Program-made: the position numbers and the translations under genes
Shown: positions 33,440-42,120 of the stretch, piece after piece
How the letters are laid out: each line of letters begins with the position of its first letter
Numbering within the stretch: the first letter of the stretch is position 1
Source of the DNA: SZUA-252 sp035716005
Lineage (GTDB): Bacteria > Eisenbacteria > RBG-16-71-46 > SZUA-252
Length of the DNA stretch: 47,860 nt
Assembly: GCA_035716005.1 (NCBI GenBank)
Contig: DASTKG010000161.1
Coordinates: 1-47,860 of the forward strand
Direction of reading: 5' to 3'
Notes under the pieces: model-generated
What the model saw: only the letters and a program-made list of their open reading frames with translations
Databases searched by the model: none
What the model was told of the DNA's origin: nothing

Positions 33440-36207
33440 TGCGAGACCATTCAGCAGGGCAGGGAGCCTCGGACCGGGAGCCTCGGCGGGGCCGCGGGCT
33501 CGCCGTGGCCGCGCGTCACGCCGCGATCGTCGCGGCGGTGGCGTCGCTCTACCTCGGCGTCTGCGGCTACCACGATCCCGTCGGCGTCTATCCCGACGAT
33601 CCCCGCAATCAGCACAATCTCTTCCGGCTCGACGGCAAGTTCGTCCACAACGTCGGGCGGCTCCAGCTCCAGATCACGAACATCGGCGAGACCGGAAACC
33701 AGGACAACCCGCGGCGCACCACGGTTCCCTCGGCCGAGTGGCCCCAGGGGTCGGGGCACGACTATCTCTTCGCGGCGGGGCTCTGGGTCGGCGCGCTCGA
33801 CGCGAGCGGCATACCCCACGTGACGACCGCCACCTACGAGCGGGAGTTCTCGCCCGAGATCGCCCCGGCGGACGCCTGCGTGAACCTTCCGATCGACCAG
33901 GTGGCCGACGTGCGGGAGGCGTACGAAGGGATCCCGAACGGAAACCGCATCATCTCCTCGAGCGTCGACCCCGACGACGACGGCGACGGACGGATCGACG
34001 AGGACTTCCTGAACGGGCTGGACGACGACGGCGACGGGCTCTGCGACGAGGATTACTCGGCGGTGGGGCAGCAGATGCTCGCCTGCGAGTACTACGACAA
34101 CATTCCTCAGACCCGCCAGCAGTTCCCGGAGCACGTTCCGCTCGGCCTGAAGGTTCGCCAGACCTCCTACGCGTGGGCCACGCCGGGCCAGAACGACTTC
34201 GTCGGGATGGACTGGGCGATCACGAACGTCAGCGGCCGGACCCTCCGAAACGTGATGGTCGGCATCTTCGCCGACATGGATATCGGCAGCCGCGCCGTTC
34301 CGGGCTACTTCCTGGACGATCAGGTCGGACTCATCAATCGCGACATCGAGTACATCGGCGCCAGCGGCGAGACGGTCCGCCGGAGGCTCCAGATGGGCTA
34401 CGGATACGACAACCCCGACAACCCGAACAATCCGCAGGAGAACAAGGGCGGCGACGTGCCGGGCTACTTCGGCATGATGTTCCTGAACCATACGACCGAC
34501 CCGAGCGGCCTCCTGGCCCCGAAGTCGGTCGGGATCACGGCCTTCAAGTTCTTCTCGGGATCGGGCGCGCCGTTCGCGGCGGGCGGGGATCCCGAGAACG
34601 ACGCGCAGCGCTATCAGCTCATGACCGATCCGACGCTCAATCCGGACAACGTCGGCGAGATCCGGTCGAGCCGTCCGCTCGACTATCGACTCGTCATGGC
34701 CACGGGGCCCTTCCGCTCGCTCCTTCCGGAATCGACCCTCGTCATTTCGGTCGGCTGGGTGATGGGCCTCGGCCTGGGGCAGGGAAACACGATCGGGGCG
34801 GGTGGAACTCTCATCGAGAACGCCATCGCGGCGCAGCAGGTCTTCGACGGCCTCTACACCGACCTCGACGGCAACTCCCTGACGGGCCAGTGCGGCAAGG
34901 AGACCTGCCTTCGCTCCTCGTCCGGCGCGACCTTCGTCTATCAGATTCCGGAGTCGTCGGTCTGCCGCGTCCGGTTCTGGTCCTCCATCCCGACCGGCCC
35001 GGACTTCCCGCAGTACGCGGGCCTGCCGCCGTGGGATCCGTTCGTCCCCTGCGACCAGCAGCAGCAGGGCAAGTACGTCTGCATCGACAGCCCGACGCTC
35101 ACGCATTGCGCCAGCGCCGACACGCTCCCCGTCCCGGTCGGGAAGGATTGCGTCTTCGTCGACCTCGACTGCAACGTGAACACGGGGCAGGGAGGGCGGG
35201 AGCGCCTGGTGAACTGGGTCGCGGCCGCGCCGCTTCCGTCTCCCGTGTTCCTGGGGCAGAACGGGAACAGCGAGCCGCGCGACTTCCTCGATAACTACAA
35301 GACGGGGCGAGACTCGGCACGCGTCTCGGCGTGGTTCTTCCCGGGCGACCGCAAGGTCACGCTCAAATGGAACAATTTCGCGGAGCTGGTCCGAGACGCT
35401 CAGCGAGGCAACCTGAAGGAATTCATAGGCTACCGCGTCTACAAGGCATCCGGATGGGACCGCCCCCTCGGCACGAACGGGCCGGCGAAGGAGCTCTGGT
35501 CGCTGCTGGGTGAATGGCGCGTCGATCCCAAGGGATCGCCGGCGCGGGCGCTCTCGGAGCTGATCGACCCCTCCGCGGCCATGATCTCGAAGGAGGACGT
35601 GATCGTCCGGTGGGATCCCGTGGCACGGAAGGTCTACTCGGACACGACGTTCTACGTCGAGACCGACACCCTCTTCGCGGTGGGGCGCTACAGCATCGTC
35701 GACAACAACGTGCTGAACGGATTCCCGTACTTCTACGCGATCGTGCCGGTCTCCGTCGTGCCCGGCGCGACACCCGACCAGGACGTCGTCCTGACTTCGA
35801 ATCCGTCCGCGCAAAATTCCCAGGTGGTCTATCCGCGCGCCAACGCGCAGGACAACCAGTCGAACGTCTACGTGGTGCCGAATCCCTACAAGGCGCGGGC
35901 CGAGTGGGATCTCGTGCCTCGCGAGGAAGACCCGTCGGGGACCAAGGTCACGTTCATGAACCTACCGCAGGTGAAGGGGACGATTCACATCTTCTCCCTC
36001 GCGGGCGACCTCGTTCAGGATCTTCCGTTCGATGGTCGTCCCCCCGCGGATCTGCAGTACGGCAAGGATCCCGTGGCAGCCGCCGCCGGGTCCGTCTCCT
36101 GGAATCTGATCTCGCGCAACGGTCAGCGAATCGTGAGCGGGATCTACCTCTACTCCGTCGATACGGAGCTGGGGCGGGAGATCGGAAAGTTCGTCATCAT
36201 CCGATGA
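33439..36207 (+). CDS. Large surface protein with calcium-type Asp repeats and C-terminal FlgD/type-IX-like module
   Basis: ATG at 33439 overlaps the receptor's TAA by one base. The 922-residue protein has a hydrophobic N-terminal segment ending SLYLGVCGYHD; the Cys might be lipidated, though the lipobox is weak. Residues about 177-205 hold two thrombospondin-3/EF-hand-like loops (DPDDDGDGRIDED and LDDDGDGLCDED) that should bind calcium. Blocks such as FVGMDWAITNVSGRTLRNVMVG and a fibronectin-like part (KVTLKWNNFAE, GYRVYKASGW) follow. The end is NVYVVPNPYKARAEW through GSVSWNLISRNGQRIVSGIYLY and terminal GKFVIIR, matching the FlgD/type IX sorting-like modules of the genes at 17709 and 20464. 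Probably displayed on or attached to the cell surface. Specific function unknown. Confidence 0.82.
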   Translation: MRDHSAGQGASDREPRRGRGLAVAARHAAIVAAVASLYLGVCGYHDPVGVYPDDPRNQHNLFRLDGKFVHNVGRLQLQITNIGETGNQDNPRRTTVPSAEWPQGSGHDYLFAAGLWVGALDASGIPHVTTATYEREFSPEIAPADACVNLPIDQVADVREAYEGIPNGNRIISSSVDPDDDGDGRIDEDFLNGLDDDGDGLCDEDYSAVGQQMLACEYYDNIPQTRQQFPEHVPLGLKVRQTSYAWATPGQNDFVGMDWAITNVSGRTLRNVMVGIFADMDIGSRAVPGYFLDDQVGLINRDIEYIGASGETVRRRLQMGYGYDNPDNPNNPQENKGGDVPGYFGMMFLNHTTDPSGLLAPKSVGITAFKFFSGSGAPFAAGGDPENDAQRYQLMTDPTLNPDNVGEIRSSRPLDYRLVMATGPFRSLLPESTLVISVGWVMGLGLGQGNTIGAGGTLIENAIAAQQVFDGLYTDLDGNSLTGQCGKETCLRSSSGATFVYQIPESSVCRVRFWSSIPTGPDFPQYAGLPPWDPFVPCDQQQQGKYVCIDSPTLTHCASADTLPVPVGKDCVFVDLDCNVNTGQGGRERLVNWVAAAPLPSPVFLGQNGNSEPRDFLDNYKTGRDSARVSAWFFPGDRKVTLKWNNFAELVRDAQRGNLKEFIGYRVYKASGWDRPLGTNGPAKELWSLLGEWRVDPKGSPARALSELIDPSAAMISKEDVIVRWDPVARKVYSDTTFYVETDTLFAVGRYSIVDNNVLNGFPYFYAIVPVSVVPGATPDQDVVLTSNPSAQNSQVVYPRANAQDNQSNVYVVPNPYKARAEWDLVPREEDPSGTKVTFMNLPQVKGTIHIFSLAGDLVQDLPFDGRPPADLQYGKDPVAAAAGSVSWNLISRNGQRIVSGIYLYSVDTELGREIGKFVIIR

Positions 36208-36257
36208 GACCGGCCGGAGCGACCCGTCGTTCCACGGGCCAAGCGAGGAGGATTTTC

Positions 36258-37196
36258 GTGAGAATCGCGATCGCCATGTTCATGGTTCTGCTGCTCCCGC
36301 TCCACGCGGAAGGGGCGCAGATATTCGAAAAGGTCGGAACGCTGGGCGGCCAATCGCTGAAGATCGGCGTGGGCGCTCGCGCGGCCGCCATGGGTGAGGC
36401 GTACGTAGCGATCGCCGACGACGCGACCGCCGTCTATTGGAATCCGGCCGGCATCGCGCGCCTCTCGGGGCAGTCGATCACGCTGAACCACACGGCGTGG
36501 CCGGCCGAGATTCTCTTCGACCAGGCCGCGTACGTCTTCAACATCAAGTGGATCCCCGGGATGCTCGGCGTCAACGTGCGCGCGCTCACCATGAGCCGCG
36601 ACGTCGTCCGGACGACGTACCTGCCGGACGGCACGGGCGAGACTTTCGACGCCGGCGAGTGGGCCTACGGGCTCAGCTACGCCCGAGCCCTGACGGACAA
36701 GTTCTCGGCGGGCCTCAGCGTCAACTACGTGCAGACCGGACTCGACGACGTCACGGGCAGCTCGGTGACGTTCGACTTCGGCACCCTCTACGACATCGGG
36801 CTGCTCGGAGCGAAGATCGGCATGACCATCCAGAACATCGGAAGCGACATGACGTTCATCGACGAGCAGGTGAAGATGCCGGTCTTCTTCCGCGTCGGCG
36901 GTTCGTTCAACGTGCTGCAGCAGGGCGACAGCCGGCTCCTGACGTCGGCCGAGTTCACGCACCCGCCGGACAACTCGGAGAAGCTGAACCTCGGCGCCGA
37001 GTACGGCTTCCGCGACTTCTTCTTCCTGCGCGGCGGGTACAAGATGAACTACGACACCGAGGGATTCACGGGCGGATTCGGCGTGAAGTTCCCGCTCACG
37101 CAGTCGAAGTCGTCGGTGGCCCGCGTCGACTACGCCTACAGCGACCTCCAGTACCTGTCCGACGTGCACCGGGTGTCGATGAACGTCAGCTTCTAG
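36258..37196 (+). CDS. PorV/PorQ-family outer-membrane protein
   Basis: GTG at 36258 has GCGAGGAGG 6 bases upstream and starts right at a short signal peptide (IAIAMFMVLLLPLHAEG). An in-frame ATG at 36204 would put a non-signal stretch ahead and is less likely. The mature N-terminus GGQSLKIGVGARAAAMGEAY followed by VAIADDATAVYWNPAGIARL is the PorV/PorQ (UPF0164) signature. The rest is amphipathic strands ending RVSMNVSF with terminal Phe. At 312 residues it has the usual length. In Bacteroidota PorV carries type IX cargo to the attachment complex. The neighbouring gene with a type-IX-like C-terminal module is a plausible client (inference). No SprA or PorU homologue is visible in the window. 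Confidence 0.88.
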   Translation: MRIAIAMFMVLLLPLHAEGAQIFEKVGTLGGQSLKIGVGARAAAMGEAYVAIADDATAVYWNPAGIARLSGQSITLNHTAWPAEILFDQAAYVFNIKWIPGMLGVNVRALTMSRDVVRTTYLPDGTGETFDAGEWAYGLSYARALTDKFSAGLSVNYVQTGLDDVTGSSVTFDFGTLYDIGLLGAKIGMTIQNIGSDMTFIDEQVKMPVFFRVGGSFNVLQQGDSRLLTSAEFTHPPDNSEKLNLGAEYGFRDFFFLRGGYKMNYDTEGFTGGFGVKFPLTQSKSSVARVDYAYSDLQYLSDVHRVSMNVSF

Positions 37197-37209
37197 CGGG
37201 AGGTTCCTC

Positions 37210-38736
37210 GTGCGCCGCTGGCCAGGAAGCGAAAGGGGTGCGGCGATTCGAGGCGTGTGGGTTCTCCGCGTCGTCCTGGCGCTCTGTCTCGCGGCTTCGC
37301 TCGGCCCCGGTTCGGCGCGAGCGGGCCGCCCTCGCGATTCGGTCGGCTGCGCCTCCGTCGGCGATCTCCGCTTCCACGCCCGCGCCATCCCGTTCCGCCA
37401 CGGCGACAAGGAAGCCCGGGCGGAATTCTCCATCCGCGTCCCCTACGACCAGGTGAAGTTCGTCCCCAAGGACTCCGTCCTCCAGGGCGATTTGCGCATC
37501 ACCGTCGAGCTGAAGAATTCATCCGGCAAGACGTTGAGCCGCAATCAACAGACGGCCATCCTTCAAGTCACGGATCAGGCGGTCGCGCAGGACTCCCTCC
37601 TGGGCGAGATCTACTCGGTCGGGCTCGCGGCGCCGCCCGGCGAGTACAGGTTCAGGGTCCTCGTGGAAGACATGAACGTGGCCCGAAGGGGCCTCGTCTA
37701 CGTCATGAAGAACCAGAAGCGCCAAGGCGAGGTGAACGGCTCCGTGAACCTCGGGAAGTGGCTCTTCGGCAAGCCGGCCCTGAGCGGCATTCTCCCGGCC
37801 TGGAACATCGGCGAGCGAACGGAGGAGACCCGCTTCGGGAAGGGACCGTACGACGTGCTCCCGCAGCCGAGCGGCTACTACGGTCTCTTCCAGGACGTCT
37901 TCTCGGCCTACTACGAGATCTACGACCTGGCGCCCCCGCCCGAGGGGCGCAACTACCGGCTGACGTCGCGCATCGTTTCCGCGAAGGGCGACACGGTCTT
38001 CACGTCGGTCGACTCCCTGCGCGCCAAGGAAGGGGAAGCGTGGCCGCACGCGCTCGCGATCGACGTCTCCTCGCTCGCGGCGGGGCACTATTGGTTCGTT
38101 CTCACGCTCGAGTCGTCCGAGGTCCGCGCCCGTCCGGCGCAGAGCGCCACGGAATTCGACGTCCTCTGGTCCTCCGACTCCTGGACTCCGTACGCCGCCG
38201 ACGGCTACGAGGTGGCCGCCCGCGCCCTCCTGACGGCGGAGGACGAGATCGACTTCCGCTCGCTCCCCATGGGGGAGAAGGAAGTCCGGATCGGGGCGCT
38301 CTGGCGGTCGGTCGATCCGACGCCCGACACCGCCGAGAACGAATCGATGGAGGAGTTCCGGCGCCGGATCGAGCACTGCAACATCAGTTACTCGGTCTAC
38401 GACAAGGGGATGTTCAGCGATCGCGGGCGCGTCTACATCCGCTACGGAGAGCCCGACGACGTCCAGATCGAACGCCTCCCGGTGAACGATCGAACCCTCG
38501 GATTCGCCATCAGCGACGAGATCCCGAAGGAGGATCAGAAGCAGATCGCGAAGCAGGAATCGGGAATCGTCGACACGCGCGCGTACGAGATCTGGACGTA
38601 CGAGCACAGCGGCTCCGAGATCGTCCGGCGGGAAGGCCTCAGCGAGATGGTGCAAGGTCTCAAGTTCGTCTTCGTCGACGAGCAGGGCTACGGCGACTAT
38701 ATCCTCCGCTACTCCTCCGTCCCCGACATGCACTGA
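37210..38736 (+). CDS. GWxTD-domain-family secreted protein
   Basis: GTG at 37210 has GGGAGG 6 bases upstream. The 508-residue protein has a signal peptide (VWVLRVVLALCLAASLGPGSARA), a long beta-rich middle, and a C-terminal block. This block has EEFRRRIEHCNISYSVYDKG then FSDRGRVYIRYGEPDDV (about 402-418) and YEIWTYEHSG, the hallmarks of the GWxTD family. The motif itself is degenerate: GMFSD (residues 400-404) in place of GWxTD. The family is frequent beside PorV and TonB-receptor genes in FCB-type lineages; its biochemical role is unknown. It closes the operon begun at 30713. The short 3' gap holds the promoter of the glycolytic operon. Confidence 0.82.
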   Translation: MRRWPGSERGAAIRGVWVLRVVLALCLAASLGPGSARAGRPRDSVGCASVGDLRFHARAIPFRHGDKEARAEFSIRVPYDQVKFVPKDSVLQGDLRITVELKNSSGKTLSRNQQTAILQVTDQAVAQDSLLGEIYSVGLAAPPGEYRFRVLVEDMNVARRGLVYVMKNQKRQGEVNGSVNLGKWLFGKPALSGILPAWNIGERTEETRFGKGPYDVLPQPSGYYGLFQDVFSAYYEIYDLAPPPEGRNYRLTSRIVSAKGDTVFTSVDSLRAKEGEAWPHALAIDVSSLAAGHYWFVLTLESSEVRARPAQSATEFDVLWSSDSWTPYAADGYEVAARALLTAEDEIDFRSLPMGEKEVRIGALWRSVDPTPDTAENESMEEFRRRIEHCNISYSVYDKGMFSDRGRVYIRYGEPDDVQIERLPVNDRTLGFAISDEIPKEDQKQIAKQESGIVDTRAYEIWTYEHSGSEIVRREGLSEMVQGLKFVFVDEQGYGDYILRYSSVPDMH

Positions 38737-38756
38737 GGCTTCTCCTTCCGTCCCCC

Positions 38757-38785
38757 TTGACTTCGGTCCCGCCGCGACCTAAGAT
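38757..38785 (+). promoter_or_regulatory. Promoter of the glycolytic operon
   Basis: TTGACT (38757-38762), a 17-base spacer and TAAGAT (38780-38785) form one of the best promoter matches in the window. An A-rich leader (CTGCAAAAAAGAGTTAAACA) follows, and then GGAGGG before the phosphofructokinase start. Confidence 0.7.
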
Positions 38786-38846
38786 CGTCCGTCCTAAGTC
38801 CATCTGCAAAAAAGAGTTAAACATATACATGGAGGGTCTCGTCCCG

Positions 38847-39884
38847 ATGCGTGTCGGAGTCTTGACCGGTGGTGGCGATTGCCCCGGGCTGAACGCCGTC
38901 ATCCGAGCCGTCGTGAAGCGCGCCGTCAAGACGCACGGCTGGGAGGTCGCCGGCATTCGCCATGGATGGCGCGGCCTTCTCGTCGGCGAGATCGAGCGAC
39001 TCGGCCTGGACGACGTGTCGGGCATCCTCCCTCGGGGCGGCACGATTCTCGGCACCTCGCGCACCAATCCCTACAAGGACGAGCAGGGCGAGGCGAAGAT
39101 CCGCGCCTCCGTCGAGAAATTCGGACTCGACGCGGTCGTCGCGATCGGCGGGGAAGACACGCTCGGCGCCGCCAACAAGCTGGCCAAGGCCGGATTCAAG
39201 ATCGTGGGCGTCCCGAAGACCATCGACAACGACGTGAACGGAACCGACTACACGTTCGGCTTCGACACCGCCCTCACCATCGCCACCGAAGCGATCGACC
39301 GGCTCCACACCACGGCCGAGTCGCACGATCGCGTGATGGTCGTCGAGGTGATGGGACGGCACGCGGGGTGGATCGCGCTTCAGTCCGGAATCGCGGGCGG
39401 CGCCGACCTCATCCTCGTTCCCGAATTTCCCTCCACCTTGCGGGAGATTTGCGACGTCGTCCTAAGGCGGCAGTCGCAGGGGAAGAGCTTCAGCATCATC
39501 GTGGTCGCCGAGGGGGCGCAGGTCTCCGACACGGACGGAAAGCCGCTCTTCGTCCCCGGGGAGAAGCGCGACGCCTTCGGCCACGTGCGCCTCGGCGGGA
39601 TCGCGCCGTCGATCGCGGAGCGCGTCGAGGCCGAGACGGGCTTCGAGGCTCGCTACACCGTCTTGGGGCACATCCAGCGCGGCGGCTCGCCGACCGCGTT
39701 CGACCGCGTCCTCGGCTCGAGGTTCGGGGTCGCCGCGGTCGACCTCGTCTCGCGCGGCGGATTCGGCCGGATGGTCGCCATTCAGGGTACGCAGATCGTG
39801 GACCTTCCCCTCGCCGAGGCGGTCGGATCCATGAAGTTGGTCGGCCCGGAGCTCTACGAAACGGCCCGGGTCTTCTTCAGCTAG
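38847..39884 (+). CDS. pfp: 6-phosphofructokinase, probably pyrophosphate-dependent
   Basis: ATG at 38847 has GGAGGG 10 bases upstream and gives the standard N-terminus MRVGVLTGGGDCPGLNAVIR; ATG 38829 is in frame, but its own codon abuts that Shine-Dalgarno sequence. The 345-residue enzyme has AIGGEDTLGAA with Asp104 and VPKTIDNDVNGTDYTFGFDTA with Lys124. In ATP-PFKs these are Gly104 and Gly124; Asp104 plus Lys124 is the known marker of PPi-dependent or mixed-group enzymes. EVMGRHAGWIAL, PEFPSTLREI and GHIQRGGSPTAFDR complete the active site. It phosphorylates fructose-6-P, probably reversibly with PPi, so it can serve glycolysis and gluconeogenesis. Heads the operon with gap, pgk and tpiA. 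The phosphoryl donor is inferred, not shown. Confidence 0.9.
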   Translation: MRVGVLTGGGDCPGLNAVIRAVVKRAVKTHGWEVAGIRHGWRGLLVGEIERLGLDDVSGILPRGGTILGTSRTNPYKDEQGEAKIRASVEKFGLDAVVAIGGEDTLGAANKLAKAGFKIVGVPKTIDNDVNGTDYTFGFDTALTIATEAIDRLHTTAESHDRVMVVEVMGRHAGWIALQSGIAGGADLILVPEFPSTLREICDVVLRRQSQGKSFSIIVVAEGAQVSDTDGKPLFVPGEKRDAFGHVRLGGIAPSIAERVEAETGFEARYTVLGHIQRGGSPTAFDRVLGSRFGVAAVDLVSRGGFGRMVAIQGTQIVDLPLAEAVGSMKLVGPELYETARVFFS

Positions 39885-39898
39885 GAAAGGGGCCCATC

Positions 39899-40897
39899 GT
39901 GCGCGTCGGCATCAACGGATTCGGCCGGATCGGACGTCTCGTCGTCCGCGCGGCCTTGAAGCGGAACGCGGGGATCGACTTCGTGGCCGTGAACGACATC
40001 ACGGACGCGAAGAGCCTCGCGCACCTTCTCAGCTACGACTCGATCCACGGTCCGATGGCGGAGCGCGCCGAGGCCGTGGAGGGCGGTCTCCGAGTCGGGA
40101 AAACGACCATTCGGTGCCTGAGCGAGACGAACCCCGCGGCGCTTCCGTGGAAGGATCTCGGCGCCGACGTCATTCTCGAGTGCACCGGCAAGTTCACCGA
40201 CCGCGAGAAAGCGGCCCTCCACCTGCAGGCGGGCGCGAAGCGCGTCCTCGTCTCCGCGCCGTCGAAGGGCGCCGACGCGACCTTCGTCATCGGCGTGAAC
40301 GAGAAGTCGTTCGACCCCTCGAAGCATCAGGTCGTCTCCATCGCCTCCTGCACGACGAACTGCCTCGCCCCCGTCCTCTCCGTCGTGGACGAGACGTTCG
40401 GCATCGAACGAGGGCTCATGACGACGGTGCACGCCTACACGAACGATCAGCGCGTGCAGGACGCCCCCCACAAGGACCTTCGGCGCGCCCGCGCGGCGGC
40501 CGTGTCCATGATCCCGACGAGCACCGGCGCCGCGAAGGCGATCGGCCTCGTCATTCCGTCGCTCCAGGGCAAGCTCGACGGCGTGGCCGTTCGCGTCCCC
40601 GTCCCGAACGGGTCCCTCATCGACGTTACGCTCTCGGTCTCGAAGAGCGCCTCCGTCGCCTCGGTGAACGAGGCGATGAAATCCGCCGCCGCGGGACGCC
40701 TGAAGGGGATCCTCCAGTACAACGAGGACCCGATCGTCTCCGTGGACATCATCGGCAATCCGCATTCCTCCATCTTCGACGCCCCCCTCACGATGGTGTC
40801 GGGCGACCGACTCGTGAAGGTGCTCGCGTGGTACGACAACGAGTGGGGCTTCTCGAACCGCATGGTCGACGCGCTCCTCATGCTGGGGCGCTCGTAA
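39899..40897 (+). CDS. gap: Glyceraldehyde-3-phosphate dehydrogenase
   Basis: The 332-residue protein starts VRVGINGFGRIGRLVVRAAL, the NAD-binding Rossmann loop, from GTG 39899 (AGGAAAGG is about 8 bases upstream). The catalytic cysteine lies in SIASCTTNCLAPV, the partner His in TTVHAYTNDQ, and substrate-phosphate loops in PTSTGAAKAIG and GVAVRVPVPNGS. It oxidises and phosphorylates glyceraldehyde-3-phosphate to 1,3-bisphosphoglycerate. The gap after pfp is 14 bases, and pgk starts 9 bases downstream, so the four glycolytic genes are one unit. Cofactor choice (NAD or NADP) is not decided here. Confidence 0.97.
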   Translation: MRVGINGFGRIGRLVVRAALKRNAGIDFVAVNDITDAKSLAHLLSYDSIHGPMAERAEAVEGGLRVGKTTIRCLSETNPAALPWKDLGADVILECTGKFTDREKAALHLQAGAKRVLVSAPSKGADATFVIGVNEKSFDPSKHQVVSIASCTTNCLAPVLSVVDETFGIERGLMTTVHAYTNDQRVQDAPHKDLRRARAAAVSMIPTSTGAAKAIGLVIPSLQGKLDGVAVRVPVPNGSLIDVTLSVSKSASVASVNEAMKSAAAGRLKGILQYNEDPIVSVDIIGNPHSSIFDAPLTMVSGDRLVKVLAWYDNEWGFSNRMVDALLMLGRS

Positions 40898-40906
40898 GGA
40901 GCTGAC

Positions 40907-42112
40907 ATGAACCATCGCACGCTCTCCTCGCTGGAGGTGGCCGGGCGACGCGTCTTCGTCCGGGTCGACTTCAACGTGCCGCTGGCCGCCGACGGTTCGG
41001 TGGCGGACGACACCCGCATCGTGGAGACGCTTCCGACGCTTCGCTATCTCCTTCAGAAGAACGCGAGACTCGTGGTCGCGTCCCACCTGGGCCGGCCCAA
41101 AGGGAAGCGGGATCCGAAGCAGAGCCTGAAGCCGGTCCGCGAGCGGCTGGCGAAGTTCCTCCGGACGCCGGTCGCGTTCGCCGAGGGAATCGTGGGACCC
41201 GAGGCGGAGGCCGCCGCGGCCTCGCTGAAGGACGGCGAGGTCCTCCTCCTCGAGAATCTTCGCTTCGATCCCCGCGAGGAGAAGAACGACCCCGAGTTCA
41301 GCCGCGACCTCGCGAAGCTCGCCGACCTGTACGTGAACGACGCCTTCGGCTCCGCCCACCGCGCCCACGCCTCGACCGCCGGCATCACGGCCTTCGTGTC
41401 CGAGCGGGCGGCGGGCTTCCTGATGGAGAAGGAGCTGGCCGCGCTCGGAAAGCTGCTCGCCGGCGCGGAGCGCCCGTTCGTCGCGATCCTCGGGGGCGCG
41501 AAGATCTCCGGAAAGATCGACGTGGTGCAGAACCTCCTGCCGCGGGTCGACCGCCTCGTGATCGGCGGCGGCATGATGTTCACGTTCCTTCGCGCGCGCG
41601 GTCTCGAGACCGGCGCCTCGCTCGTCGAGGAGGACCGGGTGGCGATGGCGAAGAGCCTCCTCGAGGGGCCGCACGCGTCGAAGATCCTTCTCCCGACGGA
41701 CTGCCGCGCCGCCGCGGACATCTCCGGATCGGATCCCGGGGCGATCGTGCCGGTGACGGCGATTCCCGCGGACCGCATGGGCGTCGACATCGGACCCGCC
41801 TCGCTCGAGGCGATCGGCGCCCTCCTGGCGGACGCCCGCACCATCTTCTGGAACGGACCGATGGGGGTCTTCGAAGTCCCGGCGTACGCCGAGGGAACCG
41901 TCGGAGTGGCGCGGGATGTCGCGAACGCCACGAAGCGGGGCGCGTTCACCGTCGTGGGCGGGGGCGATTCGCTCGCCGCGGTCCATCAGGCGGGCGTCGA
42001 GACACAGATCACGCACTGCTCCACCGGGGGAGGGGCCTCGCTCGAGTTCCTGGAAGGGCGCGAGCTCCCGGGTGTCGCCGCCCTCGCCGGAGCCCCGGCC
42101 GTGAAGGCCTAG
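40907..42112 (+). CDS. pgk: Phosphoglycerate kinase
   Basis: Transfers phosphate from 1,3-bisphosphoglycerate to ADP. The 401-residue protein contains RVFVRVDFNVPL, VVASHLGRPKGKRDP, ENLRFDPREEKND and YVNDAFGSAHRAHAST in the N-terminal domain. ILGGAKISGKID, WNGPMGVFE and VVGGGDSLAAV lie in the nucleotide-binding domain. All are canonical. ATG at 40907 has AAGGAG 6-7 bases upstream. It lies between gap (9 bases) and tpiA (8 bases). Confidence 0.97.
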   Translation: MNHRTLSSLEVAGRRVFVRVDFNVPLAADGSVADDTRIVETLPTLRYLLQKNARLVVASHLGRPKGKRDPKQSLKPVRERLAKFLRTPVAFAEGIVGPEAEAAAASLKDGEVLLLENLRFDPREEKNDPEFSRDLAKLADLYVNDAFGSAHRAHASTAGITAFVSERAAGFLMEKELAALGKLLAGAERPFVAILGGAKISGKIDVVQNLLPRVDRLVIGGGMMFTFLRARGLETGASLVEEDRVAMAKSLLEGPHASKILLPTDCRAAADISGSDPGAIVPVTAIPADRMGVDIGPASLEAIGALLADARTIFWNGPMGVFEVPAYAEGTVGVARDVANATKRGAFTVVGGGDSLAAVHQAGVETQITHCSTGGGASLEFLEGRELPGVAALAGAPAVKA

Positions 42113-42120
42113 AGGACGCC

